Positions 11,684 to 23,699 of a stretch of DNA of 64,000 nucleotides are shown here, one piece after another. The number at the start of each line of letters is the position of its first letter. Positions within the stretch are counted from its first letter, which is position 1. Source of the DNA: Paracyclopina nana (Eukaryota; Arthropoda; Copepoda; Cyclopoida; Cyclopettidae); the NCBI GenBank assembly GCA_019096065.1, contig JAGUCH010000005.1, forward strand, positions 3,658,001 through 3,722,000, given 5' to 3'. The position numbers were made by a program, and so were the translations under genes. A model generated the notes under the pieces. It was not told the origin of the DNA. It saw only the letters and a list, made by a program, of their open reading frames with translations, and ran no database searches.

Positions 11684-14600
11684 ATGGAGGAGGACACTTT
11701 CGGCGACTTGGTCATAGACTTTGAGCCTCCCGAGCTCCTAATGGAGGACGATGACGAAGTGGAGCTTTGCATCGTTCGCCCCATCATCGAAAATCTCATC
11801 TCCGAAGCCGTCGACCATGCTCGATTCAAGGATCTCCAGAAGCTCGTTGAAATAAATATGGAGGAAGTCGCCTTGGAGGAGATGACAAACAAGAAGATGC
11901 AAATGATTCAAGAGATTATCGACAGTTGCATCACGCTAGCTGTCAAAGAATCGGAGATCACCAAAGGTTAGTTTGCATATGAAACTAAAGAATATATATT
12001 TTTACAATTTTTATTCGAATTGTCAGGTGTTTCCTTGCCCGAAACAGTTTCTACCCAATGCTCACAAGGCCAGACTCACTCCATGGGCACAATTGAGCTC
12101 TGTAATGATAACTCGTCCTCTGATGAAGAAGACAACGAAGGACATTCCTTTAAAAAGGCAAAGAAAGTAGATCTCAAAGCCAGCGCTGAAGATAGAATCA
12201 GAAAAGTGGCCAAAGTATTCCCTTTCGAAGCCAATGAGGAAGATGTAATGTCAGACGAAGGCGAGTCAATCATTACAATCAACGAATTCACGACCTCCAA
12301 TTCCCCGAGCTTATCCATTGGTGAAGATCCTTTTGCTGGCATAGAAAGCTCTGAGACTTTGGCGAACGTTAATGACGAGCCCACTGATGATTCTAGGAGG
12401 CCCTCGGGTTCAGGATTGGGACTGAGGCTCCGTAATTTTGCTGTTGACCCTGCAGCCTCCAACAGCCTGCATGATGCTCTTCCTTGTACCACCTCTGCCC
12501 AAGGCACTTGGCATATGACTGAGGGCTTCCCTTATGAACCCACCCAGCAACAGCAAAGCGTCCCAATTTCGAGGCCAGCACTAAATGTGCGCCTCGGAAA
12601 CTCCGCAGAAAACCAATCAGGAGTCGGACCTCCTGTCTACTCAGTTCAACCAGCATTCCGTAGCCAAGTGGATTTACCTTTCATCAAGAAAGAATACTAC
12701 TATTGTTATCAAGTTCTTTCTGATCGCTCAGGTGGCGTGTCTCAATATGCCATCTTCACTTCCAGAAAGAAGGGTTCTGTTGAGCCGTATTTGAAGATCT
12801 TTTTACCGTGGTCGTCCCTAAGATCATGCATCGTCTGCCCTGACAACTGGAATTGCCTCTCCGGTTCAGTAACCAATGTTGCGCCAGGAATTGTCAGTCT
12901 TACCCTTGATGCGATTAACTACACCATTTTCCAGGTAATTCATTTTAAGCACATAGCTTTTTACATTTTGTACTTTAATTAAAAAACCAGATTTAGTATT
13001 GTTTAACTTATTTTGGTCACAACAATTGTCTGTCTTTTTTAACTGATCATTCACACTCACTGTTTCTGATATTGATGCGATTAACCACACCATTTTCCAG
13101 GTTGTTCATTTTTAGCACTTAGCTTTTACATTTTGAAGTTTAATTAAAAAACCAGATTTAGTATTGTTTAACTTATTTTGGTCACAACAATTGTGTGTCT
13201 TTTTTAACAGATCATTCACACTCACTGTTTCTGATATTGTTTTCTCTCGGTTTTCAGCTGCATTTGCTAAGAAGCGTGGATAGGGTTCTAGAAGCAGTCA
13301 AGTCCAACGGATTATTTGCAATTCATGCCTCCGACATCCGTGATATTAATGCGTCAACAGTTCAAGTCCAAAAGCTTGCTCTGATTCACTTTGCCATTGA
13401 CAACTTTTGCAACGCCAACAGCCTCATGTGCATCGATCTGTCTAAATACTCAGAGCCCTATGCGACACTGCTTTTTGAATACTTCCAGAAGCACGGAGGC
13501 CCACATGTATCTGATATTGCTCGCAAAACCACTCGGATAAGGCTTCAGCTCATTCTCAAGCTATTCGGGAGGGATCCATTAAACGCAGGGGGTTTAGAGC
13601 AATCAATTTTTAATCGGTGCAACGGAATGTTGCAATTTTACGAGTCAACGCTGTACAAGGAGATATCTACCATGGTTGAAAACTTGCGAATGGCTGGAAA
13701 TACTCCAAGGTTCAATATCCGCTTTCCACTCTCAGCCCATGACACCTTGAAAGTGTGTGAATTTTGTGACTTCACCTACAGCGGAAACGATGAAAAACTC
13801 TACCTCCATTTATCAAGAGCACACTTCGGCGTCAAATTGTCAAAAATGGCCCGGCAAAGTTCATGCGCGGTGAATGTGAACTGCTCGTTATACCCGCCAC
13901 TTCTGGCCGCCCGAATCGAGCACCTTGGGGTGTATCACAGGTTGGCCAAATCTTTCCTGGAAACGACCATTGCCAATATTGGCCCATTGCTCGATGGCAA
14001 CCTTAGGTAAAAGAAAACGAATTTGAATACTATTCTCATCAGGTCTTCAAGATAATTTTCTTTTTGCAGAAAATCGGTTCTCAAATGCCCTGTTCCTGGA
14101 TGCATTGAACGTAACAAATCATTCAGCATCTCCCATTTTATTCACCATGCAACAGACCACCTGCACACTGTCGTGTCAAGCAAAGTGAGAGAACTACAAA
14201 ATTGTCAATGCCTGTCTGAAGATAAGTGCCCTATCGATGGTTGTGATGTAGCTATCAAATGTGTTCCTTCTGTCCAGCTCAAGTTAATGCAGCACGTGGC
14301 AATTGACCATTTTGGAATTCTAGCACATTTGTGCCTAAAGTTTGACCTCATTGGCGACCACTCGTCGAAAAACCTCATGAGGGTCTACGCTGCTGCCATG
14401 ACTGGCGAAGATTCCGTCTGCAATGACTGTCAGGCAGTGTTTGGCAATCAAACCGAGCTTCGACATCACCGAGCTGTTCAGCATATCACTGGCTCTCTCA
14501 TTCAGTGCTTCGAGAAGAACAGTTCCACAGTTGGATCCAAGAAGATTTGCTTTCTCTGCGCCAACTGCTCCTTCAATACTACCTACGTTGGTGCTATTCA

Positions 14601-17600
14601 TTATGGAGTGGTCCACATTGACAATGGGCTCAATGTTCACACTAGCTTTCCTAATTCTGCACCAGAATCATCAAGCATGGTTACTGTCAGACCAATTGTC
14701 GTCTCTCGCCATCAAAATCCTGCTCCAAAGCCTGCGGGAGTGTTGCCAAGTTTGCCCTCATGGTACTACCAGTGCCCCATTTGTGCCGAGAAGATCAACG
14801 CTGACAATGATAGGGCCAAATCTGTTGACAAGCTTGTCGTGCACTTGGTTACCATCCATGAAAATGGCACCTTCAGCAAGATGCTCGACAACATGAACTT
14901 TCACTGCCCTACCAAGGATTGTTCTAAATCGTTCTCAACAACCCATCACTTGAGAAGCCACGTTTTGCGAACCCACATCACTTATCTAAATGACTTCCTC
15001 AAGAAGTTCATGAAAGGACTCTGCATCAAGGATTGTTTTGTTCAAACCACGATTGCCATCGCACCGCCACCTCCTCATGAGAAGACAGCAAACTCTAATG
15101 ATGACATCATTTTTGTGGAGGAGACGCACAATCCACTCATTGAACAGTACATAAAGTATTGCAATGACCGCAAAACGGACCCGTTCACGTGTCCTCCACA
15201 TGTAGTGAATTGTTTCATCAACTATGCTTTCGCTAGTTTGAAGTTTTCAAAGAGCGACATTCAAGCTGCCATTGTAGGCATTGAAAAGAGGCACTCTTGC
15301 AAGACGTTGAGTTCTCACCCTCTCTTGGTCCATACCTTGTCCATTTTGTCAACTGCAGAGCCTGCCAAAGCCTCACGAAAAGAAAAAGCTTCCAGTGGGA
15401 GATTCAAGAATGAGCCCACGAAAAAAGCAAGCTATGACCGAGTGTTTATCTGCTCGCCTTGCTCCAAGGACTTCTCATCGGTACGAGACTTGTCTCAACA
15501 TTTGCATGATGTCAACCACAAGGAAATTATCATCGGCTGCAAGCTTTGCGACTTCAAAACTACTATCGCAGATGCTGCAGGTGCAGAGCGTTTCCTCGTG
15601 TTCCACACCTTCAGCAAGGTCCACTTGTACAATCGATGGCTCAAGTTGACCGCGAAAGGACACCAAGGGGAAGCACGTGCCCTCACCAATGCTGAGATGA
15701 CTTTGGTTCGCTGTGAAGTATGCTCTGAAGAGGTGACTGATCTCCAGCCACATGCAACCAGCCAAAAGCACAAAAATAATGCATTTATTGTCAACCACTT
15801 TGTCGCACATTGCGATTTGCGCCAAATTTGCCCTGTCACTTGCTCAACTGAAGAGATCATATTCTACCTTGACTACTTGTACCCCAAGACATTGGTGCCA
15901 ACTCCAGAAAGGAAGCTGATCCACGTTACCATTTTCTCGGTTCTCGGCGTCTTGTCTAAAATCCACGATCCTTTGGCAGATGGTCAAGATGTGACAGGCA
16001 ATATGACAATTGCCTCCCACATTCAACAACTGATAGCAGCCGGATCGTCTGTGCAAATTGCCAAGTTCATTTGCTATCCCTGCTCGTACTTTGCGAAAAA
16101 CTACAAAGCTCTGGAGGCCCATGTCAACTCTAATGACCACACAATGAAGAAGTCCCAGCACAAGAGCAATCAAACGTACAGATGCGAAGTGTGCAACAAA
16201 ATCATTGAGGACTTCTATCAAGTTGAATTGCACTCCTACTCTGTCGAGCACATCACGAATGAAAACGCAGAGTTTGCTGGCTATGGTGAGCCGTTGAAGA
16301 GGTTCCACAAGCCTGACAACTTTTGCTACATCTGCAAGGTGACTGTCAACGATGAAAAACATGCCGAGACGTCCATTGAGCACAAGTCACGAAAAGTGGT
16401 GTTGGACAAGTACTTGCGGTTTTGCAAAGCCAATGGCCACCACCCTCTGAATTCTGGCTCCACAGCCGTGAGCTCTTTTGTGAAGCAACTTGACGGACAA
16501 ATACCAGCCATTAAATTGAAGGCTGCCTTGACCACCTTGGAGCTCCAGAACCTATTGCCAAAACTGATCCCGAATTCTGCTTCTTCGGCTATTAGTGGTA
16601 GTAGCACTGATGATAGCCTTACCGTGGCCTCCTCATCCAAACCCAAGTTTGAGCCTTATGGCATGGATCAAAATGATGAAGAGCTCGTAACTCGTTGCCC
16701 GGTGTGCAACATCAAATACAACCATGCCACTTACTTGCTTTACCACTTGCTACACATTCACAAGCGGAAGCCTTCGAATTTTGTGATGGATATTATGGGC
16801 AAAGCTGGCCGACTCTACACTTGTGGAAGGTGCATGAAAAGATGCTATTCTCCCATCATATTGGCTCTTCACCATGATCGCCACCAAACCAAAGGAAAGC
16901 ACCTGACGTGTCCACATCACTGCAAGAAGAACTTTACTTCTCCTGCTGCATTTTATGCTAATGATACTTGCAAGGCTAACTCGTTGCCTGAGACTGTCAA
17001 AAGAGAAGTTGACAAGGTGATCCTTAAAGCCGTTGAGAGGAGTCCATTCTCGGCCGTGATTGGTTGTAAAGACAATTTGGCCAGGTTTTTCAAGGAGACC
17101 AAAAAGCGCCCAAGAAACTCGGATGACGAAGATATCCTTGATGAGCTTCCAAATTCTAAGAAGTCCAAATCCATATCTGGCAAGAAGCTCTTCATATCAT
17201 CTGATGATGACTCTGATTTCGAACCGGACAATGAGACCGTTGTCGAAGAATATGATGACTTTATGATGGAAAATTTGGATGACCTTTCAAGTAGGAGCTC
17301 ATCCAGGAGTTCAGTCCCGGAGAAGGAGCACTTGGAGGAAAATTCACTTTTGAATGTTGCAGCCATGGAGGCTAGAGTATTGATAAGTGCTCAAGATCAA
17401 GACAGAGCAAATCGAGCCTTGCGGCTGCTTAAGCTCAAGTCCATGACTAGGCCTTGCTCTGTAGTGATCAAAGTTAAGGGATCAGGCTTAAAAGTACCTA
17501 TTGAAAAAACCAGCAGCAATAGAGCAAGGTCCCGTACTCCTAATCCGGAACCTAGTTGCCCTGTTAAGAGAGAACCCATCACTCCTCCCATCCAAAAGCA

Positions 17601-18270
17601 AGGTAAAAAGCCTGGCCCCAAGAGCAAGCAGACTAACAGCCTCACGATTGATCAACCGTCAGCTATCGTATCAAAACCAGCCGTGAAAAAAGTTGGGGTC
17701 ACCAAGCCGAAAGACTCATCTTCAGCAGGGAAGAAGAAACCAGGGCCGAAGCCAAAATTGCCAGGTCCCAAATCTAGGAAAATCACCGATTTCTTGATCC
17801 CTGCTAAGGAAAAATCCCCTCCGCCAGCTCCTGTCGTAGTCAAAGAAGAAGGACCAACTGTTTCGCCTTCCACTGGAAAAACGGTGTTTTGCTTGAACTG
17901 CGAAGGGTGTGGCCAGAACTGCACTCACATGGGCCATCCTAGAAGAATGGTTGCGGACAAAACATCTCATGTCATTCAATACAACCATGGCAGGTATCAG
18001 GACCTTGATGCATTTTTGGATGCAAAGGTTAGTGTCAGCCTGAACGATGTTGCCTATCACTACGTGCACGGGCACAAAGTGAGGAAATCTTACAAGAAGT
18101 ATGCAATTGCCATGGAAAATGTTGAAGGGTCATCAAAGCTCAATTTATACGACTACGATCAAATCAAGAACTGCAAGTTCAAAGACTGTTCTTTCAAATC
18201 AAGCAGCATTGTGTACATGTTCAGGCACATTCGCCAGGAGCATCTCCTAACGATTGAAGATCATGAGTAG
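11684..18270 (+). CDS. giant multi-C2H2 zinc-finger protein, function unknown
   Basis: Four exons, 11684-11966, 12027-12934, 13258-14006 and 14070-18270, give 2,046 residues; the last exon is 4.2 kb. The first about 400 residues are acidic and finger-free. From about residue 564 I count roughly 16-17 zinc-finger-like C2H2 units, many degenerate, for example CEFCDFTYSGN...HLSRAH, CPIDGCDVAIK, CPTKDCSKSFSTTHHLRSHV, CEVCNKIIEDF and CPVCNIKYNHATYLL. A Ser/Asp-rich acidic region and AT-hook-like repeats (KKPGPKSK, KKPGPKPK, LPGPKSRK) follow. Then come KITDFLIP, which faintly resembles a PCNA-interaction motif, a Cys-rich knot (CLNCEGCGQNCTHM) and a last finger at the C-terminus. The layout suggests a nuclear DNA- or chromatin-binding protein. 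I do not recognise the orthologue. Confidence 0.85.
12908..13239 (+). repeat. 166-bp tandem duplication across an exon/intron boundary
   Basis: Two adjacent near-identical units start at 12908 and 13074 (GATGCGATTAAC...TTTTCCAGG...TGTTTCTGATATT). The unit carries the last 27 coding bases of exon 2, its donor and most of the intron. The second copy therefore holds a decoy exon end (TTTTCCAGGTTGTT) inside the intron. A few substitutions and a small indel separate the copies, so the event is recent but not brand new. The intron is enlarged to about 323 nt, against about 60 nt for its neighbours. Confidence 0.9.
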
Positions 18271-19251
18271 TGATCTGTCAGGAAATAATTGAGTACTGAA
18301 ATAAACACCTACCTAATTTATCTTTTCTGGGAAAAAAGGAAGTGGGAATGCTCTCCACAATCTAATTTCTATATATAATAATTAGGCTTTGCATGCATCT
18401 TCTTGGGCTTTGATTTCAAGCGAGTCTCTTGACTTAAAGGCCATGAGTATCGATGTCAGGAAATAATTGACGAAATTGACAGGTTTCAAAAGTCTAATTA
18501 AGTAGCTTTTATATCTAATACTATGCTGGCCTATCGTATGGCTTGTGAGCAGGCCTGAGGCCTGAGCAAATGAGCAATAATAGAAAGTGTAGCCAGTTTG
18601 GAATGCACAATAAAGTGACTTTTTCATAAGAGTAAGCTGGCCCTTTTTGGCCTTTTTATAGTTTTTGAATTGTAGCTCTTATGTTGAACGGGTCAACTCA
18701 GAGACATATAAAAAACCAAAAGAGGGATGGAGAATAAATTTTGCTTATGGCAATCTGCTAATGTAACATGCAAGGCTGATATTCGAATTTTACCGCCAAA
18801 TCACCTCTTCACAATTGCGTCGTGAGAAAGTAATTAAAAAAATATTTTTCAGGCCAACTATTTTATACTGCTACAATTATTTTGGTAGGTAATCAATTGT
18901 TGAATTGACAGAGCAGAAAATAATGATTTGATTAATAAATCTTAATAATAATTTTATTTAAATGACATTTTTACCAAACTTTGTGCAAACAATGACTAAA
19001 ATACAAAATAAATAGGGCTAGAAATTCGGAGCATTTTTATAACCAAATCGCGCTTTTTCGCCTTTTTGAAATCCGTGCAACAACAAACAGCCGTAAGCAA
19101 GTTCATGTGTGCTAGTTAAAAAGTGTACAGGATTCCTCAGTGTCCACAGTTCAGCGGAAATATCAATTATTATTAATTAGTTGTTTGGTGCTTTTTGGGC
19201 ACAGTGCGTAATTTGTAATTCCTTGGAGTAAAATGTCAACCGAATTTCAAT
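18271..19251. other. intergenic region with poly(A) signal and a duplicated 3' end
   Basis: AATAAA at about 18300 lies some 25 nt past the zinc-finger stop codon. A roughly 40-bp block at 18262-18302 (CATGAGTAGTGATCTGTCAGGAAATAATTG) recurs imperfectly at about 18441-18475, so part of the 3' end has been duplicated. The remainder is AT-rich, with no gene seen, and leads into the promoter of the POP7 unit. An out-of-frame upstream ATG lies at 19233. Confidence 0.55.
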
Positions 19252-19781
19252 ATGGCCGAAGGCCATCAACCTAACCCAATCTCCGGTGGTGATTCAGTTG
19301 CTGACAGGGTCTGGTTCGATCCAGAGGAGTTTGCCATTCGTAAGAGGTTACCTCCGAGTTTGCCAAGGAGACCGATCGACGTTTACATCACCAATAAAAC
19401 TGCGTTTAAGGCTCAATTGGAGCGCTGTCAAAATTTGATAGACAAGGGAGAGCCTGAGATTTACCTGCACTCATTGGGAGCTGCAATTCCGAGGGCTCTC
19501 AACTTAGCCCTGCAGGTTCAGAAAGACAATTCAGCGACCGTAACATTGGACACGGTTACCTCAACGGTTGAATTAACGGATGACTTTGAGCCTTTGAGCG
19601 AAGGTGCAAATTCACATAGCAATCAGCACACTAGGTATGAATCGTTGCTTTACTCAAGTAACTTTGAAAGTACAGTTAATTTTGATTTAGGTATAATTCA
19701 GCTGTTCATATCAAGATCAATTACAGTCCCGACAAGAGTGCAGATTCATCAAATCAACAGACATCTCTTCAAGAGCAGTGA
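19252..19781 (+). CDS. POP7: POP7 / Rpp20, RNase P and RNase MRP subunit
   Basis: Exons 19252-19634 and 19691-19781 give 157 residues. The intron is 56 nt (CACTAG|gtatga ... gatttag|GTATAA), and the join restores the family C-terminus RYNSAVHIKINY. Landmarks of Rpp20 are RKRLPPSLPRRPIDVYITNK, FKAQLERCQ, EIYLHSLGAAIPRALNLALQ and STVELTDDFEP. Rpp20 is an Alba-like subunit that pairs with Rpp25 and binds the P3 domain of RNase P/MRP RNA in tRNA and rRNA processing. The stop codon is followed after 5 nt by the TMEM203 start, making this the first frame of a tight three-gene array. Confidence 0.95.
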
Positions 19782-19786
19782 GATAA

Positions 19787-20259
19787 ATGTTCTTCCAATT
19801 GAAAGAATTACTGCGCTGGCTCGGATTGACAGTTTTCGAAATTTGGGTGGCATTGGTTAGCTTTACCATCTTCACCGTCCTCTTGACATTGAAGGCTGAA
19901 AATTTGGTGGGAGAATCACTCACTTGGTGGATTGTGTTTTCACCATTGTTCATCAGTGACGCTTTTAATGCCTATTTTTGTGTCATTGTCTTCATTCGTA
20001 TGTACCTTGAAGGTAAATTATTAACCAACCGCGCATTTTTTTAAAGTTTATTTTAAAGCGAATTTTTTTAGGTGCCTACAAATCTGCATTAGTTCGAGCC
20101 ATTTGGAGCCTGTTTATGATCTCTCTGCTTTTTGTGTTCAAGTACCTGTTGTGTAAGAAGCTTAGTGGAGCCGATTCTAAGCTTGAGTATTCTGAGGTGA
20201 TGAGCCCAGTGTTTATTCTACTCCAACTTGTCATGATCAGAGCCTGCCAACTTCATTAA
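19787..20259 (+). CDS. TMEM203: TMEM203, ER membrane protein
   Basis: Exons 19787-20012 and 20072-20259 join through a 59-nt intron to give 137 residues, almost the vertebrate length (136 by my recollection). Matching features are an N-terminus FQLKELLRWLGLTVFEIWV, the motif LTWWIVFSPLFISDAF, and a C-terminus PVFILLQLVMIRACQ. Four hydrophobic segments are visible. TMEM203 is an ER multi-span protein linked in vertebrates to calcium handling and STING signalling. Its start lies 5 nt after the POP7 stop and its stop lies 2 nt before the MIS12 start. It therefore has essentially no private UTR if the three are made from one transcript. Confidence 0.93.
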
Positions 20260-20261
20260 AA

Positions 20262-21022
20262 ATGGATTTTGAAGCTACAGAGGCAGAGAAGCAGCAGTTG
20301 GCTTATTCAACCCAATTCTTTGACTTCACCCCCGAGGTTTTCGTCGATAACTTATCAGCACCTTCATTGACCATCATTGAAGAGAACTTAGACGTAAGCA
20401 CTCAATATAAATGAATATTTTAAGGTTTTCATCAATTCCGTTTTTGTAGGCCACCAAGACTAAAATTGCCTCCGAGTTTTCCGGAAAAGTCCAAGAGAAA
20501 GATTTGAACGAATCCTTTGCCTCGATCAAAGACGCATACGTTTCGCACGCTGGCGAAGTTTTCGATAAATTCGGGCGATACCTTAAGAAAAACATCTTAA
20601 CAATTCCACCGAATGTAGTTTTGCCCGAGGACCGCCCGCACAATAATCCCGAAGCTAAAGATTACACTAGCCAAAGTCTTGCAGATGATTTGCAGAAAAT
20701 CAACCATTTGAAGCAGGACATCATAAATGCAAAGTATAGCAAAGCCGTATTGGAGGCCAAGTTGAGCAATTTGGAGGCTGTTGCGCAACGGCAGCAGCAG
20801 TTGATGGAACGAGCAGAGCTACTGCAGATGGATCGAAGTGAGCGAGCTCTCATTGATGGCCAATTCGACATACTGAAGACCAAGCTCAACTCTTTCAAAT
20901 CCGTCCTGGAAACAATCGACAACAACCTCGGCAGCAGCTCGGACGAGCACAATCTGAAACGTAGCTTCGAGCTCAAAGATGCCCTTTTTGCCAAAAAAAA
21001 TAAGTTGGACAAGGAAAACTAA
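20262..21022 (+). CDS. MIS12: MIS12, kinetochore MIND-complex subunit
   Basis: Exons 20262-20393 and 20450-21022 (56-nt intron) give 234 residues. The N-terminal STQFFDFTPEVFVDNL matches the Mis12 signature (QFFGFTP in vertebrates). The block LKKNILTIPPNVVLPED matches the conserved IPSNILLPED region. The remainder is coiled coil ending in a lysine-rich tail. Mis12 joins Nsl1, Dsn1 and Nnf1 in the outer kinetochore complex that links CENP-C to Ndc80. It is the third frame of the POP7-TMEM203-MIS12 array. An AATAAA at about 21053 lies some 30 nt after the stop, and the next gene (ATPAF2) ends 43 nt away on the other strand. Confidence 0.93.
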
Positions 21023-21064
21023 CAATAGCCACTAATCACACATTTCTTCAGTAATAAATTCGTC

Positions 21065-22059
21065 TTATTGATTCTTTGACATTGATAGGTGCTCACTGCT
21101 CATGCATTGGACTAACAGTGCTGCTGCAGACACTCTTGCGCTAGTGTCATATAGCTCCAAGTCATGATGCCACTCGACGTTGCCCCAATGTTGAATCTGA
21201 AAGTAAACCGTGATGTGACCACCACCATCAATTGACTCAAGCAGTTTCTTATGAACCTGAAAATCGATCTCTAGTCGCCCAATTTTCACGGCTTGTTCCA
21301 CAGTGAGTTTCTTGTCAATAATGGCCGACATCAAAATGATTGACTTTATCGAGTCCACCCCAAAGGTGTAGCCATGTACTGCTTCCAGGCTATAAGATAG
21401 CAAATGCCTCCGAATGACCTCTTTGGCATTTGGACTAAAAGTGGGCGCATTTATGGACGTCGAAGGCTGAATTTGAATTCCATGTTTGTCAGAGAACCAA
21501 TCAATAATAGGCTGCCATTCATTTTTTTGTCTCTCAACCAATGGTGGAGGATTCTACAAAAAAAGCAAGAAAAATTTATCTAGATGTTTTAATTAAGATG
21601 CCACTCACATCAGCAAAGAAGAGGATGGTGTCAGTGTCCAAAAAGTTGAGAATACTTTCAACGATCTCATATTTGCTGGCTTTGGTCGGATTATCAATGC
21701 AAAGGTTGCATAGGCCAGTGAGATGCATTTGGCTTATTAGAACATGCTCCTTTTGCGCTGACCACTCATGTGCAACCGCCAATGCTAATGGTTCGCTCTT
21801 GATCTGGAAAACAGCTCCATTTGGAGTTTTCATCTTTCTTGAGTCAAGGACAATCTCGTATTGGCCTCCAGCACTGATGACATCAACATTTTTGTAAAAC
21901 CTTTTCCTAGCTGACAATACATCCATATTATAATCTTGGTACGGTTGAATAAAAGTAGCTGCTAAATTTACCTTTAACAGACATCAATCTTGATTGATAA
22001 GTGAAAGACACTCTCGTACTCGAGAGCACATTTCTCATTATGCTAGGAATCAGTGACAT
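21065..22059 (-). CDS. ATPAF2: ATPAF2 / Atp12, F1-ATPase assembly factor
   Basis: Four exons, 22059-21972, 21910-21609, 21553-21257 and 21196-21065, give 272 residues. The short first exon supplies a Ser/Arg-rich mitochondrial presequence (MRNVLSSTRVSF), and the mature part opens with ARKRFYKNV. Family blocks are MHLTGLCNLCIDNPT, LNFLDTDTI, NEWQPIIDWF and QHWGNVEWHHDLEL. Atp12 chaperones the alpha subunit during assembly of the mitochondrial F1 sector. The last intron (21197-21256) is exactly 60 nt, has no in-frame stop and begins GTTCAT. Its retention would add 20 residues inside a conserved motif, so splicing is much more likely. Confidence 0.95.
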
Positions 22060-22262
22060 AATGACAATTAAGGATGGATGTTAGCAAGAAAAAATCCACA
22101 AGGGTGAACCTTTTGTTGGTAAACACAGCTATACAGCGCTACCAGATGAGTTTTATGAGCAATAAAACAAGCCACCTTTTTATGCGCAAAACGCTACTTT
22201 TTAAGTATACTGTATTGGATACATCAATGAGGGGAGCACACATTAACAACATTTTGAATTCT

Positions 22263-23330
22263 TCAGTCCCGTCCAGTGTAGTATCTTTGACCGGGTGGAG
22301 GGTGTCCAGGGTGTCCATTCGCCATTCGAGGGCTGCTCGAAATGCTCGACGCCAGGGTGACCGAGTTCGACGTGGTAATAGCAGAAGGGATGCCAAACCT
22401 TGCAAAGCCTGTCATTATGCTGCCTGCAACAGTAGCTGCGTTGGGCCTATACGTGGCTGCCGATGAATGGGCCGCAGGGGGCCCACCCCGATGCATAGCA
22501 ACAGCGACACGATCTCTGTCAGAGTATACATTGCTTCTGGAGCCTTGCTGGTTGCCAGAGGCCGCGGCTGCGGCCGCAGCCGCGGCCACGGGTCCATTTA
22601 GGTAAATGTGCTTTGCTGCTGCTGCAGCACGTGCAGCCTCCTCCTGCTCGTGAGACAAGTGATTGCCAACGGAGACAACTGCAGATCCCGGGTACGAAGT
22701 GTAATGCGAGGAAGTGTGCGCAGTGGTCGGCACCGTGTAGGACGTTGTGGCCGCATACTTGTTGACAGATGGACCCGCAGGGTTCCTATAGTAACTGGCA
22801 TGAAGGGCTGACCTCGGAGGAGAAGGAGAGCGTTGCCTTTTCACGGGCTGATTTTGCGGTGGCGCTTGTTGAATGAGCAACTGCGAATGGGGCTTCATGT
22901 AGAGGCCTCCCAAAGGCCGCACATTTGTCTGCAAATACTGGCTGGGATGTGGAGCCTCCTTGGCACGACGTCGAGTTTCGTCTTCGTACAGCACCTTTTT
23001 CAGCGTATGAAACAGCTCATGTTTGTCCGTTTTGTAAGCGTTCAATTTCGCCTCCAATTGTGCAATCTGCTCTTTCGTCTCCTCGAGAGTAAGAGCCTCT
23101 TGTTTCTTCTTGTTTTCTCGCTCAAGCTTCTTTTGACGCTCGTACTGAAAGCAACACAACATTTTTGCTCGTGTGTCAAATATTTTTTCCCGTCAATTTA
23201 CCTCGGCATTTTGCTCCAGCTCTAACTTTTTTCGCTGCCGCTCGCGAATTATGTGGCTTCGGAGAGCCTCCCAAGTTGCTCGAGGCATCTTGGGCCTCTC
23301 GATCATGATGGAGGGCAACTTTTCTGCCAT
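22263..23330 (-). CDS. GPS2: GPS2, subunit of the NCoR/SMRT co-repressor complex
   Basis: Exons 23330-23202 and 23144-22263 give 336 residues. The N-terminus has IERPKMPRATWEALRSHIIR, the next part is a charged helix, and the diagnostic block is LTLEETKEQIAQLEAKL followed by LFHTLKKVLYEDETRRR. This region binds NCoR/SMRT and TBL1 in vertebrates. The C-terminal half is low complexity and rich in Ser, Ala, Pro and His, with a run of about nine alanines near residue 240. GPS2 is a nuclear co-repressor and a regulator of JNK signalling. It lies upstream of ATPAF2 on the same strand and head to head with the TIF1-family gene. Confidence 0.93.
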
Positions 23331-23699
23331 TCTAAATCGGGAGCAGAACGGTCGAGATTAGCAAGATTGCTTGCGCTGAATAAACAACAGAGTATCGAAT
23401 ATCTACCCCAATCTCTACTCTTCAATTTGAACATTTTGAAAATCAAAAGATTGTAGCAAAAATTGGCGCTAATTACTAGCTCTAAAAAATGTTCTTAGCA
23501 ATAATCGTAACTCAAATAAAGCCTTTAATCATGTTCAATTTCAGCGTGAGAGCCTTTTTTCAAGTGGTTTACCTGAGAAAAAAAAGTACGGTTTACTTCA
23601 CGTCAGAGCGACGCTTCTTGGGCAAATCGGTGGTGCTGGTCACTGACGGCGAGCTTGGTCGACTTAGCCCTACAATCAAAACATAAACAATTTGAGGCC
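23331..23699. promoter_or_regulatory. shared divergent promoter region, GPS2 / TIF1 gene
   Basis: These 369 bp separate two divergent start codons and must carry both core promoters. Both genes encode nuclear transcriptional cofactors, so shared control is plausible, but I see no named motif. Confidence 0.4.

Noticed and set aside
22342-22605. Plus-strand frame with an alanine run opposite GPS2
   Set aside because: GCN repeat read from the other strand. GPS2 homology on the minus strand is decisive.
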